Shown here: one piece after another, positions 10,001-17,654 of the stretch
Numbering within the stretch: the first letter of the stretch is position 1
Layout of the letters: the number at the start of each line of letters is the position of its first letter
Source of the DNA: an uncultured Fastidiosipila sp.
Lineage (GTDB): Bacteria > Bacillota > Clostridia > Saccharofermentanales > Fastidiosipilaceae
Assembly (NCBI GenBank): GCA_947253875.1
Contig: CAMYAM010000012.1
Span: 1-41,740, forward strand
Length of the DNA stretch: 41,740 nucleotides
Reading direction: 5' to 3'
Notes under the pieces: model-generated
What the model was told of the DNA's origin: nothing
Seen by the model: the letters and a program-made list of their open reading frames with translations, nothing else
Databases searched by the model: none
Made by a program: the position numbers and the translations under genes

Positions 10001-10800
10001 ATCTCTTGTGCTGGTGAAATAAATATTTCATTAACTTCATCATACTGGCGTTGAGATTCTAGATCGTATAATTTAATTTGTTCAATTTCGTTATCGAAGA
10101 AAGAAATTCTTATACCACTCTCATCTGCATTTATCGGCACAAGATCAACTATGTCACCTCTTTGAGAGAACTCACCAGCATTTTCCGCTACTTCAGAGTA
10201 TTTATAGCCTATATTACTTAACTTAGCTGCAAGTTCGGCGGGCTCCATAATAGTATTCAAATCAATTTTTATATATTTATCCAACAAATTAGATAAAATC
10301 GGCATACGTTGTTGCAAGGCAGCTGCAGTTATTAAGACAATTGGTCTCAGCTCCTCTTCACGTGTTTCAAGCAAGCGACTAATTACTTTAATACGCTGGT
10401 GCATTTCATTTTTACTCGCAGATTCTATCTGACTTAAGTTAAATTCTCTAGCTGGAAACTCTAATACCTCACCTGGATAAAAAGCTTTCAACGCTTCTTG
10501 CAAACGTCTAGATTGCAGTGGGTCACTCGCTACTACAAAGGCAAAGTCGTTATCTGCTTTTTGCAAAAGCAGGGCAGACAAAATAAATGCTGCGTGATTC
10601 TCTATTGGACCTACAACATTTATGTGAGGTAGCTGATTGCTTTCAGCAGCCACTTTATCTTTATTGGCACCAAGATTCCAAACCTCTCTTAATTCATTAA
10701 ATTTAGGATCTACTAATGCACTCTCAACTATCCAATTTGCTCTGCATGTGTAATCTTTTGCTTCAATTGATATTTCTGACTTTGCTTTATCATTAAGCAT
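7054..10800 (-). CDS. mfd: Transcription-repair coupling factor Mfd
   Basis: This ATP-driven DNA translocase removes RNA polymerase stalled at lesions and recruits UvrA. At 1,248 residues it is within the usual 1,100-1,200 range plus a little. The N-terminal UvrB-like module is followed by the RNA-polymerase-interacting region (FSDLEIGSYVVHEDHGIGLYEG). The RecG-like helicase has Walker A GDVGFGKT near residue 682, DEEQ near 784 and SATPIPRT shortly after. The GRVGRSNKQAYA motif and a C-terminal TRCF domain complete it. A low-complexity acidic/Ser insert (AADSVDVGSGVTDVETASSSS) precedes the TRCF domain. The ATG overlaps the end of pth by eight bases, so the two are translationally coupled. pth-mfd is a common order in Bacillota. 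Confidence 0.97.
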   Translation of the reverse strand: MLNDKAKSEISIEAKDYTCRANWIVESALVDPKFNELREVWNLGANKDKVAAESNQLPHINVVGPIENHAAFILSALLLQKADNDFAFVVASDPLQSRRLQEALKAFYPGEVLEFPAREFNLSQIESASKNEMHQRIKVISRLLETREEELRPIVLITAAALQQRMPILSNLLDKYIKIDLNTIMEPAELAAKLSNIGYKYSEVAENAGEFSQRGDIVDLVPINADESGIRISFFDNEIEQIKLYDLESQRQYDEVNEIFISPAQEINISSEERAALVDKIKDFRDEQSKNMYKKAANRDEVEAFKALCNYDIERLENNLSVEILDRWMEYIYPEKTSILDYFQELCGRAVVFELKKLQESLDAWQAGKEQQIKQLLVQGKTTNLVAENIIGKVGIMKSLDQNFQVLSFSLLDGSGNGFPTAKKFAFRSLAAENYRAREDEFYEMLKERQADEQYTYIYVADPSKRDALNEKLLLNAPATVKRLIPRALNEGFVWPDARLAIFGTENVFGKRYKRNKRRKKNEQTIKFFSDLEIGSYVVHEDHGIGLYEGIETLTTASGSKDYIKVSYAKGDSLFLPMEAIEQLSKYVGMDNKKPRLSSLGGGEWSKLKTRARDSIKKLATNIVKLYAERNRIKGYKFSVDTVWDNEFAEGFPFEETDDQLEAMEDVREDMQSDKVMDRLLIGDVGFGKTEVAFRAMFKAVSNGMQAAMLSPTTVLTQQHYENFKERAKGYPIEVAVLSRFTSKKEQQEIVKGLKNGMVDVVIGTHRLLSDDVEFKRLGVLVVDEEQRFGVDHKEKLKEKYPNVDVLSLSATPIPRTLHMSLSGIRDISLLEEPPQERREIQTFVLEYDEAIINEAIIREVGRGGQVFYLINNVKKIPEIAKHLEEKIPGLRVAIGHGQMPEAQLEGVIHSFIKGEADVLVCTTIIKSGIDMPNVNTLIARDADRLGLAQLYQIKGRVGRSNKQAYAFITYDGNKTLTEDAQKRLATIRDFTELGSGMKIAMRDLEVRGAGNLLGGEQHGHMEAIGYELYVQMLEEEVQLAREEALEEEKAAADSVDVGSGVTDVETASSSSVEHPGVLSENMSLDKDFVTRIDIKLDAYLPSSLIPSEGQRMDMYKRLLDIEDIDEYYDILDELMDRYGELPEETYALADISYVESQARKLHLSRVYIDRKDIVLEFSPELRPNMEVLGVLLNLEKYKHKIKFIASGAGNIRWGGAAKNKKLVSANLRELFKDLEMAIREQQDNSAK

Positions 10801-11407
10801 GTTTATTTCCTAATACCTCGTTCATTGCTAACTGCAAATTCTTCGTCACAGTTAGTTCTATTAATTCAATCGCATTATTAACTGCAATATCTAGAGCCTT
10901 CATTTCACCTGCAGAAAACTTACCTAAGACGAAACTTACCATATCTCCGAATTCTGGCTTAGGTCCGATTCCTAAACGAATTCTAGGGAAATCTTTGCTA
11001 CCAATTTCTTTGATTATGGATTTCATGCCATTATGTGTACCTGCACTACCAGACTCTCTCACTCGAATTTTTCCAATCTGAATATCAATATCATCATAAG
11101 CTATAAAAAGATTTTCCAAAGGGATTTTATAAAATTTAAGCAATTTTTGGACAGCAATGCCAGATAAATTCATTAGCGTTGTTGGCTTGGCTAAAATAAT
11201 TTTTTTACCGGCAATATTAATCTCACTAATATCTGCAGAAAATTTTGACTTTTTCCAATTACCTTTGTGGCGCAGAGCAAGTTCTTCAACAAATATAAAG
11301 CCTGCATTATGTCTAGTTTTCTCATATTCTCTACCTATATTTCCTAAACCTACAACTAAAATAACATCTTGACTATTTCCTGAATTATTATTTTTTCTAA
11401 AAAACAT
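10793..11407 (-). CDS. pth: Peptidyl-tRNA hydrolase
   Basis: It cleaves peptidyl-tRNA released from stalled ribosomes, recycling tRNA in the cytosol. About 204 residues, close to the usual 185-205. The motif VVGLGNIGREYEKTRHNAGF carries the catalytic His and substrate Asn. YDDID and THNGMKSI are the other conserved blocks. In the first block the common GNPG is GNIG, a mild deviation. I chose the ATG at 11407 because AGAGG (11420-11416) lies eight bases upstream. An adjacent in-frame GTG at 11410 is possible. It is first in a two-gene unit with mfd. Confidence 0.95.
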   Translation of the reverse strand: MFFRKNNNSGNSQDVILVVGLGNIGREYEKTRHNAGFIFVEELALRHKGNWKKSKFSADISEINIAGKKIILAKPTTLMNLSGIAVQKLLKFYKIPLENLFIAYDDIDIQIGKIRVRESGSAGTHNGMKSIIKEIGSKDFPRIRLGIGPKPEFGDMVSFVLGKFSAGEMKALDIAVNNAIELIELTVTKNLQLAMNEVLGNKHA

Positions 11408-11456
11408 CACTAAAACCTCTCCGCTTTTTATATCTTTTATAAATATACGAAAGCTG

Positions 11457-11465
11457 ATTATAACA
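11457..11465 (-). promoter_or_regulatory. Extended -10 promoter element upstream of pth-mfd
   Basis: On the minus strand TGTTATAAT (11465-11457) is a perfect extended -10 (TGN-TATAAT), about 50 bases before the pth ATG. No good -35 is seen, which is common for extended -10 promoters. Confidence 0.45.
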
Positions 11466-11637
11466 CTTTGGATTTTATAAAGTTATAGCATAAGCTTTAT
11501 TTTTCTTTAAAGTCGATAGCTCTCGCGGTTAACCCAATTTTCACATAAAAAAGTCAAATTTCAACTTTGGTAAAACAAAATAAACCTATGAAATATTATG
11601 TTTGTACACAAGTCAAGAACATTTCAGGCAATTAAAC

Positions 11638-11714
11638 TTATCCACCATATCTAAAATAGAAACACAAAGAATTATCTATTTTTATGTGGATAATGTGGAT
11701 AACTGTGTGGACAT
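11638..11714. promoter_or_regulatory. DnaA-box cluster in intergenic region
   Basis: Two perfect TTATCCACA boxes lie head to tail on the minus strand and abut exactly (11685-11693 and 11694-11702). A third, degenerate copy follows (11706-11714, TGTGGACAT on the plus strand). A one-mismatch box TTATCCACC lies on the plus strand at 11638-11646. A strongly AT-rich stretch follows (about 11760-11930). The consensus is that of DnaA sites. Whether it acts as a DnaA-titration or regulatory site or as part of an origin is inference. No dnaA, dnaN or rpmH is nearby, and strand composition does not switch here. Confidence 0.6.
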
Positions 11715-11930
11715 TAGCAATTATCGTCTTTAAATTGTTAATCAGAGATTAAATTCCCCGCATGTTTTATTACATTAAAATTACAATTTCACTTATTTTT
11801 GTCACATTAGTCCCCCAGACATGGATACGATTTTATATTTTCATAAATACATTTAAATTTAAATAAAATAAAAAATATACACAAAAACTTCATTTAATTG
11901 ATTAAAAATAGAACCAAAACTAAGCAATAT

Positions 11931-11982
11931 AAAAACTCCGATTTTTTAGAAAATTCTCTAAGAATTCCCTAATCATCGGAGT
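11931..11982 (-). terminator. Terminator of the NamZ-like gene
   Basis: On the minus strand ACTCCGAT (11982-11975) pairs with ATCGGAGT (11942-11935), followed by TTTTTATATT. The 32-base loop is long and can itself fold (AGAATTTTCT), so the structure is a branched or long hairpin rather than a minimal terminator. Confidence 0.6.
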
Positions 11983-12039
11983 CTAAACTTATTCTAATGT
12001 TAATTGCATCAATATCTTTAGCTAGCAATAAAAAACACA

Positions 12040-13194
12040 TTATTCATATAAATAAAATTCTTTAGCTCTCTCCTTGAAAGCATCTGCCTCTCGCTTAGTT
12101 TCTCTAATTAGTTCTTGTGTATTAGCATGCTGCCTACTTAGTTTACTGTTACCAAACAGCTTGTCTATTTTTAGTATCTGCTCATTGTTTGTAGGAATAA
12201 ATAACAGATCTTTATCAACTATACGTTTAAGTTCAGAAATAATAGTGATCGCCATATCAATAGGCTTAATTTTCTTTCTCTGAGTAACGTGAATCCTTAC
12301 TCCCTGAACTTTTGTACCTTGGTAAATACCTTTAGTTGGAGTGAAGTAAATTGGTGTAAACCTAATACCACTAATGAAAGTTTTGTTCAAATTGGCAGCC
12401 AATTGAACTCCATCTAAAAAAGGCGCTGCAATAACTTGAAAAGGTAAAGTCGTACCTTCTCCAAAAGATACATTCGTTCCCTCTAGCAAATACAAACCAC
12501 TAGCCAAAATTAATCCATCTAAATTTGGATACTCTAGTCTTGGTATGCTCCATAAAGCATCAATATCGTCAAAAGTATCTTTGCGCTCCCAATTTCGCAT
12601 TTCAATAACTTGCAAATTACAATGCAAATCATTAACTGTGTTCATCATAATCGCCAACTCACCTATGGTCATGCCATATCTAATTGGCAACGGAAACTCA
12701 TCGTCATTCATATAATTGTGCTCAATAACTGGTCCTTGCACGAGCTCTCCACCTAGCGGATTCGGCCTATCTAGAATAACTACTTTTTTATCTGTGTTTC
12801 CAAGTTGTCTTAATAATCTATGAAGGGTTTCGATATAGGAATCATATCGCAATCCGGTCAAAGGAAGATCTACAAACAGAGTATCAAATGATGCTAGCAT
12901 CTCATGGGTGAAGTGGAACGATCCATATCTATACAGTGAAAACACTGTTAGACCTGTCCAAATATCTTTATAACTTTCGTATCTTTCACCTGAAGCTTTC
13001 TCACCTAACACACCAAATTCAGCACCAAAAAGACTGGTCAAATCCATATGGTTATTAACCACTGCCAGAGTAGAGTTAAGGTGTCTATCCATTGAAGCAC
13101 CTGTAGTCAACAGACCAATTCTATCCATTAAATATTCATCTTTAAACTCTATTAAACGATCTACACCATTATTAATCTTCTTTTTGACTTCCAT
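12040..13194 (-). CDS. Divergent DUF1343/NamZ-like protein
   Basis: 384 residues related to PF07075 proteins, whose characterised members (NamZ) are exo-acting N-acetylmuramidases that release MurNAc from peptidoglycan fragments. Recognisable blocks are GLLTTGAS, LFGAEFGVLGE, TGLTVFSLY, VVILDRPNPLGGELVQGPV, RYGMTIGELA, EGTNVSFGEGTTLPFQ, and FTPTKGIYQGTKVQGVRI. Several positions that I recall as near-invariant in the family differ: PEHG is AEFG, QDVGxR is PLTGLR, RHGMT is RYGMT. There is no signal peptide, so it should be cytosolic, in contrast to secreted NamZ. AAGGAG is present but 14 bases from the ATG. It sits alone between a terminator and hflX. The fold assignment is good; muramidase activity is uncertain. 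Confidence 0.8.
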   Translation of the reverse strand: MEVKKKINNGVDRLIEFKDEYLMDRIGLLTTGASMDRHLNSTLAVVNNHMDLTSLFGAEFGVLGEKASGERYESYKDIWTGLTVFSLYRYGSFHFTHEMLASFDTLFVDLPLTGLRYDSYIETLHRLLRQLGNTDKKVVILDRPNPLGGELVQGPVIEHNYMNDDEFPLPIRYGMTIGELAIMMNTVNDLHCNLQVIEMRNWERKDTFDDIDALWSIPRLEYPNLDGLILASGLYLLEGTNVSFGEGTTLPFQVIAAPFLDGVQLAANLNKTFISGIRFTPIYFTPTKGIYQGTKVQGVRIHVTQRKKIKPIDMAITIISELKRIVDKDLLFIPTNNEQILKIDKLFGNSKLSRQHANTQELIRETKREADAFKERAKEFYLYE

Positions 13195-13250
13195 AAATAT
13201 CCAACAGGCTCCTTTTGAATGCTAATTTATCATCTTGGCATTAGATTTTC

Positions 13251-13280
13251 GAAAACACTTTCTTTTGAAAACACTTTCTT
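13251..13280. repeat. Short direct repeat, two copies of GAAAACACTTTCTT
   Basis: Identical 14-mers at 13251-13264 and 13267-13280 lie between hflX and the NamZ-like gene. Period 16; no known role. Confidence 0.6.
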
Positions 13281-13320
13281 ACAAAGCGCCCTCAAAAATC
13301 TGCTCACCAAAACAAGTATA

Positions 13321-14874
13321 CTAAAATTCTTCTTCAACGTAGCGTTCTGGATAAGTTCTTTGCAAGTAGTTTTCTACCGGACCACTCAAACGCTTATCCA
13401 AAGTAAATTCCAGCTCCATTTTCTCCCCAAAGTTTTCAGACAATAGATTACCGTTATCTTTAATATAAGCGTACAACGAACTTTCTTCATAAGGTAATTC
13501 TAATCTATAAGATTTCTGTCTGTAAGCTAGGAATTCTGCAACAATTTGTAAAACTCTATCCAATCCTTCTCCAGTCATAGCTGAAGTCGGTACTACTCTA
13601 AATTTATCATTCTCTTTGATATGACTGAAAGCTTCGATATTTTGAGGAGTAGCGATATCCGCTTTATTCAGTAATAGAATACGCGGCTTATCCGCAGCTT
13701 CCAATCTAGATAGCTCATCTTCTACTATTTGCAGTTGCTCCTTCGCCTCAGGGTCTGAAACATCTAATACTTGTAGTATTAAATCACTATTACTTACCTC
13801 TGTCAGAGTTGATTTAAAGGCTTCAACTAACTCGTGTGGCAACTTACGGATAAAACCAACAGTATCTGCCAAAATAACATGACTACCATCAGGTAAACGT
13901 AAATCTCTAAAAGCTGAGTCTAATGTAGCAAAGACCTGGTCCATTGCATACAAATCAGAATCTGTAAGTTTATTAATTAAGGTTGATTTACCAGCGTTAG
14001 TGTAACCAACCATAGCCACTATAGTTTGGCCCTGTTCATCACGCTTTTCTCTTTCTTTCTCACGGCGTATTGAAACTTTCTTTAGCTCACGTCTAAGATT
14101 GTTAATTCTATTTCTAATGTGACGTCTATCTCTCTCTAGCTGAGTCTCACCTGGACCTCTTGTACCAATACCACCACCAAGTCTACTCATCTCCTCGTTG
14201 ATGAGGCTAACTCGACCCAATCTATAGTTATATTGAGCAAGCTCGACTTGTAACTTACCTTCTTTGGTACTCGCTCTACGAGCAAAAATATCAAGAATGA
14301 CCAATGTCCTATCAAGAACTCGCATCTTAGATAGTTCCTGGATATTCCTAATTTGACCACCACTCAATGGATCATCAAAGATCAAAGTGTCACATCCCAT
14401 AGCCTTAGCATATTCTGCTATCTCAATAATTTTACCCTTACCTAGATATGTTGATGCACTTACATTATTTCGATTTTGATAATCAGCACCTAGAACCATA
14501 GCTCCACAGGTTTCTGCCAATTCTTTTAGCTCAAGTAACGATCTCACAGTTTTATCTATAGACTCAGGACCTTGCCCCAAATTCAAACCTACAAGGTAAG
14601 CAATCTCAGCTTCACCTCTTTGACGACGGCCAGACTCCTGCCCTGTTAAGCCAACTGAATCGTAATTATCTTCTTGGGTAAACATGGACTCTACGTTAAA
14701 GTCTTCATCAACAAAATCCATTCTAGTAGAACTATCTTCAGGATAAAAAACATCATCATCTTGTAGCTCGTCTTCTAGCGCATAATCTTCTGCATCTGCA
14801 TGCATATCATCCTGCAAATCATAGTTCTCTAATTCTTCGGATATAAATTCATCTCTATCTGGTGTGTATATCAA
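13321..14874 (-). CDS. hflX: GTPase HflX
   Basis: Ribosome-associated GTPase that splits stalled or heat-damaged 70S ribosomes. The HflX N-terminal domain starts near residue 85 (AEIAYLVGLNLGQG) and is followed by the linker with GTRGPGETQLERDRR. The G domain has G1 GYTNAGKST near residue 288, ADTVGFIRKLPHELVEAFKST, and LLNKAD. At 517 residues it is about 90 longer than typical; the excess is a very acidic N-terminal tail (residues 1-80). The start is a TTG at 14874: GGAG lies eight bases upstream. The nearest ATG is at residue 24 and would still keep most of the acidic tail. It is monocistronic, with a -10-like TATAAT at 14913-14908. Confidence 0.95.
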   Translation of the reverse strand: MIYTPDRDEFISEELENYDLQDDMHADAEDYALEDELQDDDVFYPEDSSTRMDFVDEDFNVESMFTQEDNYDSVGLTGQESGRRQRGEAEIAYLVGLNLGQGPESIDKTVRSLLELKELAETCGAMVLGADYQNRNNVSASTYLGKGKIIEIAEYAKAMGCDTLIFDDPLSGGQIRNIQELSKMRVLDRTLVILDIFARRASTKEGKLQVELAQYNYRLGRVSLINEEMSRLGGGIGTRGPGETQLERDRRHIRNRINNLRRELKKVSIRREKEREKRDEQGQTIVAMVGYTNAGKSTLINKLTDSDLYAMDQVFATLDSAFRDLRLPDGSHVILADTVGFIRKLPHELVEAFKSTLTEVSNSDLILQVLDVSDPEAKEQLQIVEDELSRLEAADKPRILLLNKADIATPQNIEAFSHIKENDKFRVVPTSAMTGEGLDRVLQIVAEFLAYRQKSYRLELPYEESSLYAYIKDNGNLLSENFGEKMELEFTLDKRLSGPVENYLQRTYPERYVEEEF

Positions 14875-14907
14875 TCAAACATCTCCATTCTTATGATCTT
14901 TTACTTA

Positions 14908-14913
14908 ATTATA
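14908..14913 (-). promoter_or_regulatory. Possible -10 element of hflX
   Basis: A perfect TATAAT on the minus strand, 33 bases before the TTG start. No convincing -35 stands at 16-18 bases, so it is tentative. Confidence 0.35.
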
Positions 14914-14978
14914 GAGCAAAGCGAAGTTAAATGCTTTTCAATATTCACTGCTGGTGTAGATATTATCGCTACTAAGCT

Positions 14979-16043
14979 TTAAAACTTAGTAAATACGGAT
15001 AACAAGAATCCTAGAATCAAACCAATCGCTGATATTAAGACATAGTTCGTAAAGAACTTCGCCCAATTAACTTTGCCCTTACCTCTTACCATCATTACTG
15101 CATAATAGGCAACTAATCCTAATACTAGAACGAATACATTCGCAGTTAAAGCGTTGTAACTATACTTGAAAATTCTCATGAATATCCAAGTATAAGCACC
15201 TATACCAAAAGCATAAGTCATAACTGAATAGAACCCTGGCAGTTGTTCTTCTGAATTAATGTTCTCAACCTTGTATTTGGCAAAATTCTTTAATGTCCAA
15301 ACAATCAGAACTACAGCTAAAAATGCATAGATAACTACCATTAATAAATGCAAGTAAAAGTCTTCATTAACGGTTAATGAGACAATGTTAGTGAATGGAT
15401 TTAATAAGTCTAAAACTTTGTCAAATCCACTTTGAATTCTACTATGATTAGGTATCCCAATAAGCCCTTTAAGAATAGCCCAATAAATAACTGGCAACAA
15501 GTAACCGACAGCACTATAAATAACTGCACTACCTAAATTGGTTGTACTTGTCATAATAAATGTAGTTAGAGCCAAGCAAAAGAAGGCCATTAATGCTAAT
15601 GCTACAATATAAATTATATACCTATGTAATGGCATTAGATCTGGTGTAAACGTCTTGACTCCCAAATAAACGATTCCCCCATTAACAATAGCAAAAATAG
15701 TATATGGTATAAAGAAAAGCCAATAAGTATTTATCACATCAAAAAAAAGCAACTTCTCTCTCGGCAAATCAACAGAAAAGTATGTATCCAAATCATTGCT
15801 GTTATAGATACTCCTCAATGTAATTAACGGTAGTATTGAGACTATTATCAAACTTGCAAATGTAACTGCCATAAAAAGAGCTTTCCCATATGGATAACTA
15901 TCCATGTAAATATGCGCTTTATTTATAGTTCTAACACCGCTCCAAATTGGCAATGTTGTAAAAGTCAAAAAGGCAATAAATATACTGAAAAACAAGGCTG
16001 CATTTCTTTTTATAAAAACTTTAAAATAATTTCTGTATTTCAT
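14979..16043 (-). CDS. ABC transporter permease, YtrC/D-like (second permease)
   Basis: 354 residues with about eight membrane helices. The N-terminus (KYRNYFKVFIKRN, then a TLPIW-containing helix) and the segment 'FSVDLPREKLLFFDVINTYW' mirror the larger permease next door, so the two are tandem paralogues. The ATG overlaps the stop of the preceding permease by one base (TAATG), and an AAGGGGATGGAG ribosome site lies within that gene. It is the last gene of the GntR-ATPase-permease-permease operon and presumably forms the membrane half of the exporter with its paralogue. The substrate is unknown; relatives are linked to cell-envelope stress and acetoin or antibiotic response. Confidence 0.8.
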   Translation of the reverse strand: MKYRNYFKVFIKRNAALFFSIFIAFLTFTTLPIWSGVRTINKAHIYMDSYPYGKALFMAVTFASLIIVSILPLITLRSIYNSNDLDTYFSVDLPREKLLFFDVINTYWLFFIPYTIFAIVNGGIVYLGVKTFTPDLMPLHRYIIYIVALALMAFFCLALTTFIMTSTTNLGSAVIYSAVGYLLPVIYWAILKGLIGIPNHSRIQSGFDKVLDLLNPFTNIVSLTVNEDFYLHLLMVVIYAFLAVVLIVWTLKNFAKYKVENINSEEQLPGFYSVMTYAFGIGAYTWIFMRIFKYSYNALTANVFVLVLGLVAYYAVMMVRGKGKVNWAKFFTNYVLISAIGLILGFLLSVFTKF

Positions 16044-17653
16044 TACTCCATCCCCTTTTCAAATTCTTCCATTATAAGAGCATGATTTATATCTTGACCA
16101 AATATTTTGGAAAATATTTTTACGTCATCGAAGTAGAAGTTATATTCTCGTTGCATTAATATTTCTCCATCGCTTCCGTAATATACAATTTTAATCAAAG
16201 CTTCTGAATATTCATATCCTGGAATACCATCTCGTTCCCCTACGTAATAACCTGTTCTTTGCTTAGCTGCTTTTATATGCAAGTCTCTAATCTGAGCAAT
16301 CTCTTCTGGATTTTTTGTAACAATCCTCTTAAAGTGAGGTGTTATACCTATACCATTAAATATTTCTGCGTACTTTTCATCTTTTACAGGTTGACTTTCC
16401 CTAAATACACCGTCATAAACAACGAGTTTGACTTCCTCTATTTCTATTAGCTCAGGTACTGCTAGAGCAGATTTTTTCTCAATTTCCATTAATCCATAAA
16501 TACTTGCGCCAAAGGCAAGGGCAGCAATCAATGTATATGAAATTACAGTTCTAAAAATTTTGGGTTTGCCATGTTTCATAAACATGTTGATTATGAAGAA
16601 TACTACCAAACCTCCAGTGAAGATAGATGCAATATTTATCGCATTATTTTTTATTTTGTAGATTAAGTCTATTGAATAATTAACGTCATTAAACACCACA
16701 GATTTGAACAGAGATACCAAAACTATAAATACTGAAACAAAGACTATGACTGAATAGAAATACTTGAACATATAGGTAGAACCGATTCTGTCAACATGTC
16801 TGCGCTTATATAAAATTGCTGATAATAGCAATATTAATATGGCAACTGCTACGTAAATACTAATTGCTAAAGCATGCTTAACTCCAATATTATCTTCAAA
16901 AATTCTCATCAGCAAACCATTAATACTGAATAAATCATAATATAAGTCCGCCTTTGAATCTAAACTAGGTGTATAACCTGGGAAATTACTAGTATATGAC
17001 TTTACTAGTGCAATCAGTGCTGCTGGAATATAGTTCAGAGCCACTGCACAAATGTACCCATTAAATGCACTTGTCGTTACAACAATTGAAAAAATACTTA
17101 ATGCTAATGAGAATAAGCAAATTGCCATTAGAACCACTGACCTAGATGCAATAGTTCCCAGTGTTGGTAAGATTAAATTCTTACCAGTAAGATTAAACAA
17201 ATGCCCTAAGATAATCTGTAGATAGTAAGTCAATACAGTCGGTATCGCTACAATTGCCCATACAAAAAATGTATTCAATACAAATAACTTAGTTCTAGAT
17301 ATAGGTAAACTCCAATATCTGTCCATTTTGTTTTTGTCATATAAATATCTAAATATCTCGAACGGCAAAATGATCATTAAAACCCTTGAGAAATATAAGA
17401 GATTTTGATCAGCTAATCTATTTGAATAATCACCATAGCTAATGCCAAAAATTATCGAAAAGTTTCCTGAATTATTTACTCCATCAGAAGTAATTATCGT
17501 CATCAACCATGGTAATGTTGCTAGACCTAATAATGTAATTAGAGCTCCGAAAACACTATTCTTATGCTCTTTCAGCATAAATGCAAAGTAATTCTTAAAC
17601 ACTTTCGGAGAATTATTTTTATTTAATTTTAAACTTACTTCATTTGCTCCCAT
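16043..17653 (-). CDS. ABC transporter permease with C-terminal soluble domain
   Basis: 536 residues: about eight to ten membrane helices (residues 25-400), then a soluble domain of about 125 residues after a final helix near 375-395. With the topology implied, that domain probably lies outside the membrane. It contains 'EIEEVKLVVYDG', 'YYVGERDGIPGYEYSEALIKI' and 'YYGSDGEILMQREYNFYFDD'-type segments of no known function. GGAGG and a six-base spacer precede the ATG, which follows the ATPase stop by one base. Paralogous to the downstream permease. The extra domain could sense or bind the substrate; this is inference. Confidence 0.8.
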   Translation of the reverse strand: MGANEVSLKLNKNNSPKVFKNYFAFMLKEHKNSVFGALITLLGLATLPWLMTIITSDGVNNSGNFSIIFGISYGDYSNRLADQNLLYFSRVLMIILPFEIFRYLYDKNKMDRYWSLPISRTKLFVLNTFFVWAIVAIPTVLTYYLQIILGHLFNLTGKNLILPTLGTIASRSVVLMAICLFSLALSIFSIVVTTSAFNGYICAVALNYIPAALIALVKSYTSNFPGYTPSLDSKADLYYDLFSINGLLMRIFEDNIGVKHALAISIYVAVAILILLLSAILYKRRHVDRIGSTYMFKYFYSVIVFVSVFIVLVSLFKSVVFNDVNYSIDLIYKIKNNAINIASIFTGGLVVFFIINMFMKHGKPKIFRTVISYTLIAALAFGASIYGLMEIEKKSALAVPELIEIEEVKLVVYDGVFRESQPVKDEKYAEIFNGIGITPHFKRIVTKNPEEIAQIRDLHIKAAKQRTGYYVGERDGIPGYEYSEALIKIVYYGSDGEILMQREYNFYFDDVKIFSKIFGQDINHALIMEEFEKGME

Positions 17654-17654
17654 T

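Larger units (their letters stand above)
11411..12039. other. 630-bp intergenic region without a gene
   Basis: No credible coding frame is seen. From left to right it holds the pth promoter element (11457-11465), the DnaA-box cluster (11638-11714), an AT-rich tract (about 11760-11930), and the terminator of the NamZ-like gene (11931-11982). Confidence 0.7.

Noticed and set aside
11500..11950. A chromosomal origin (oriC) at the DnaA-box cluster
   Set aside because: No dnaA, dnaN, rpmH or gyrase genes are adjacent, transcription direction does not diverge, and the C-over-G bias of the plus strand seems to continue on both sides.
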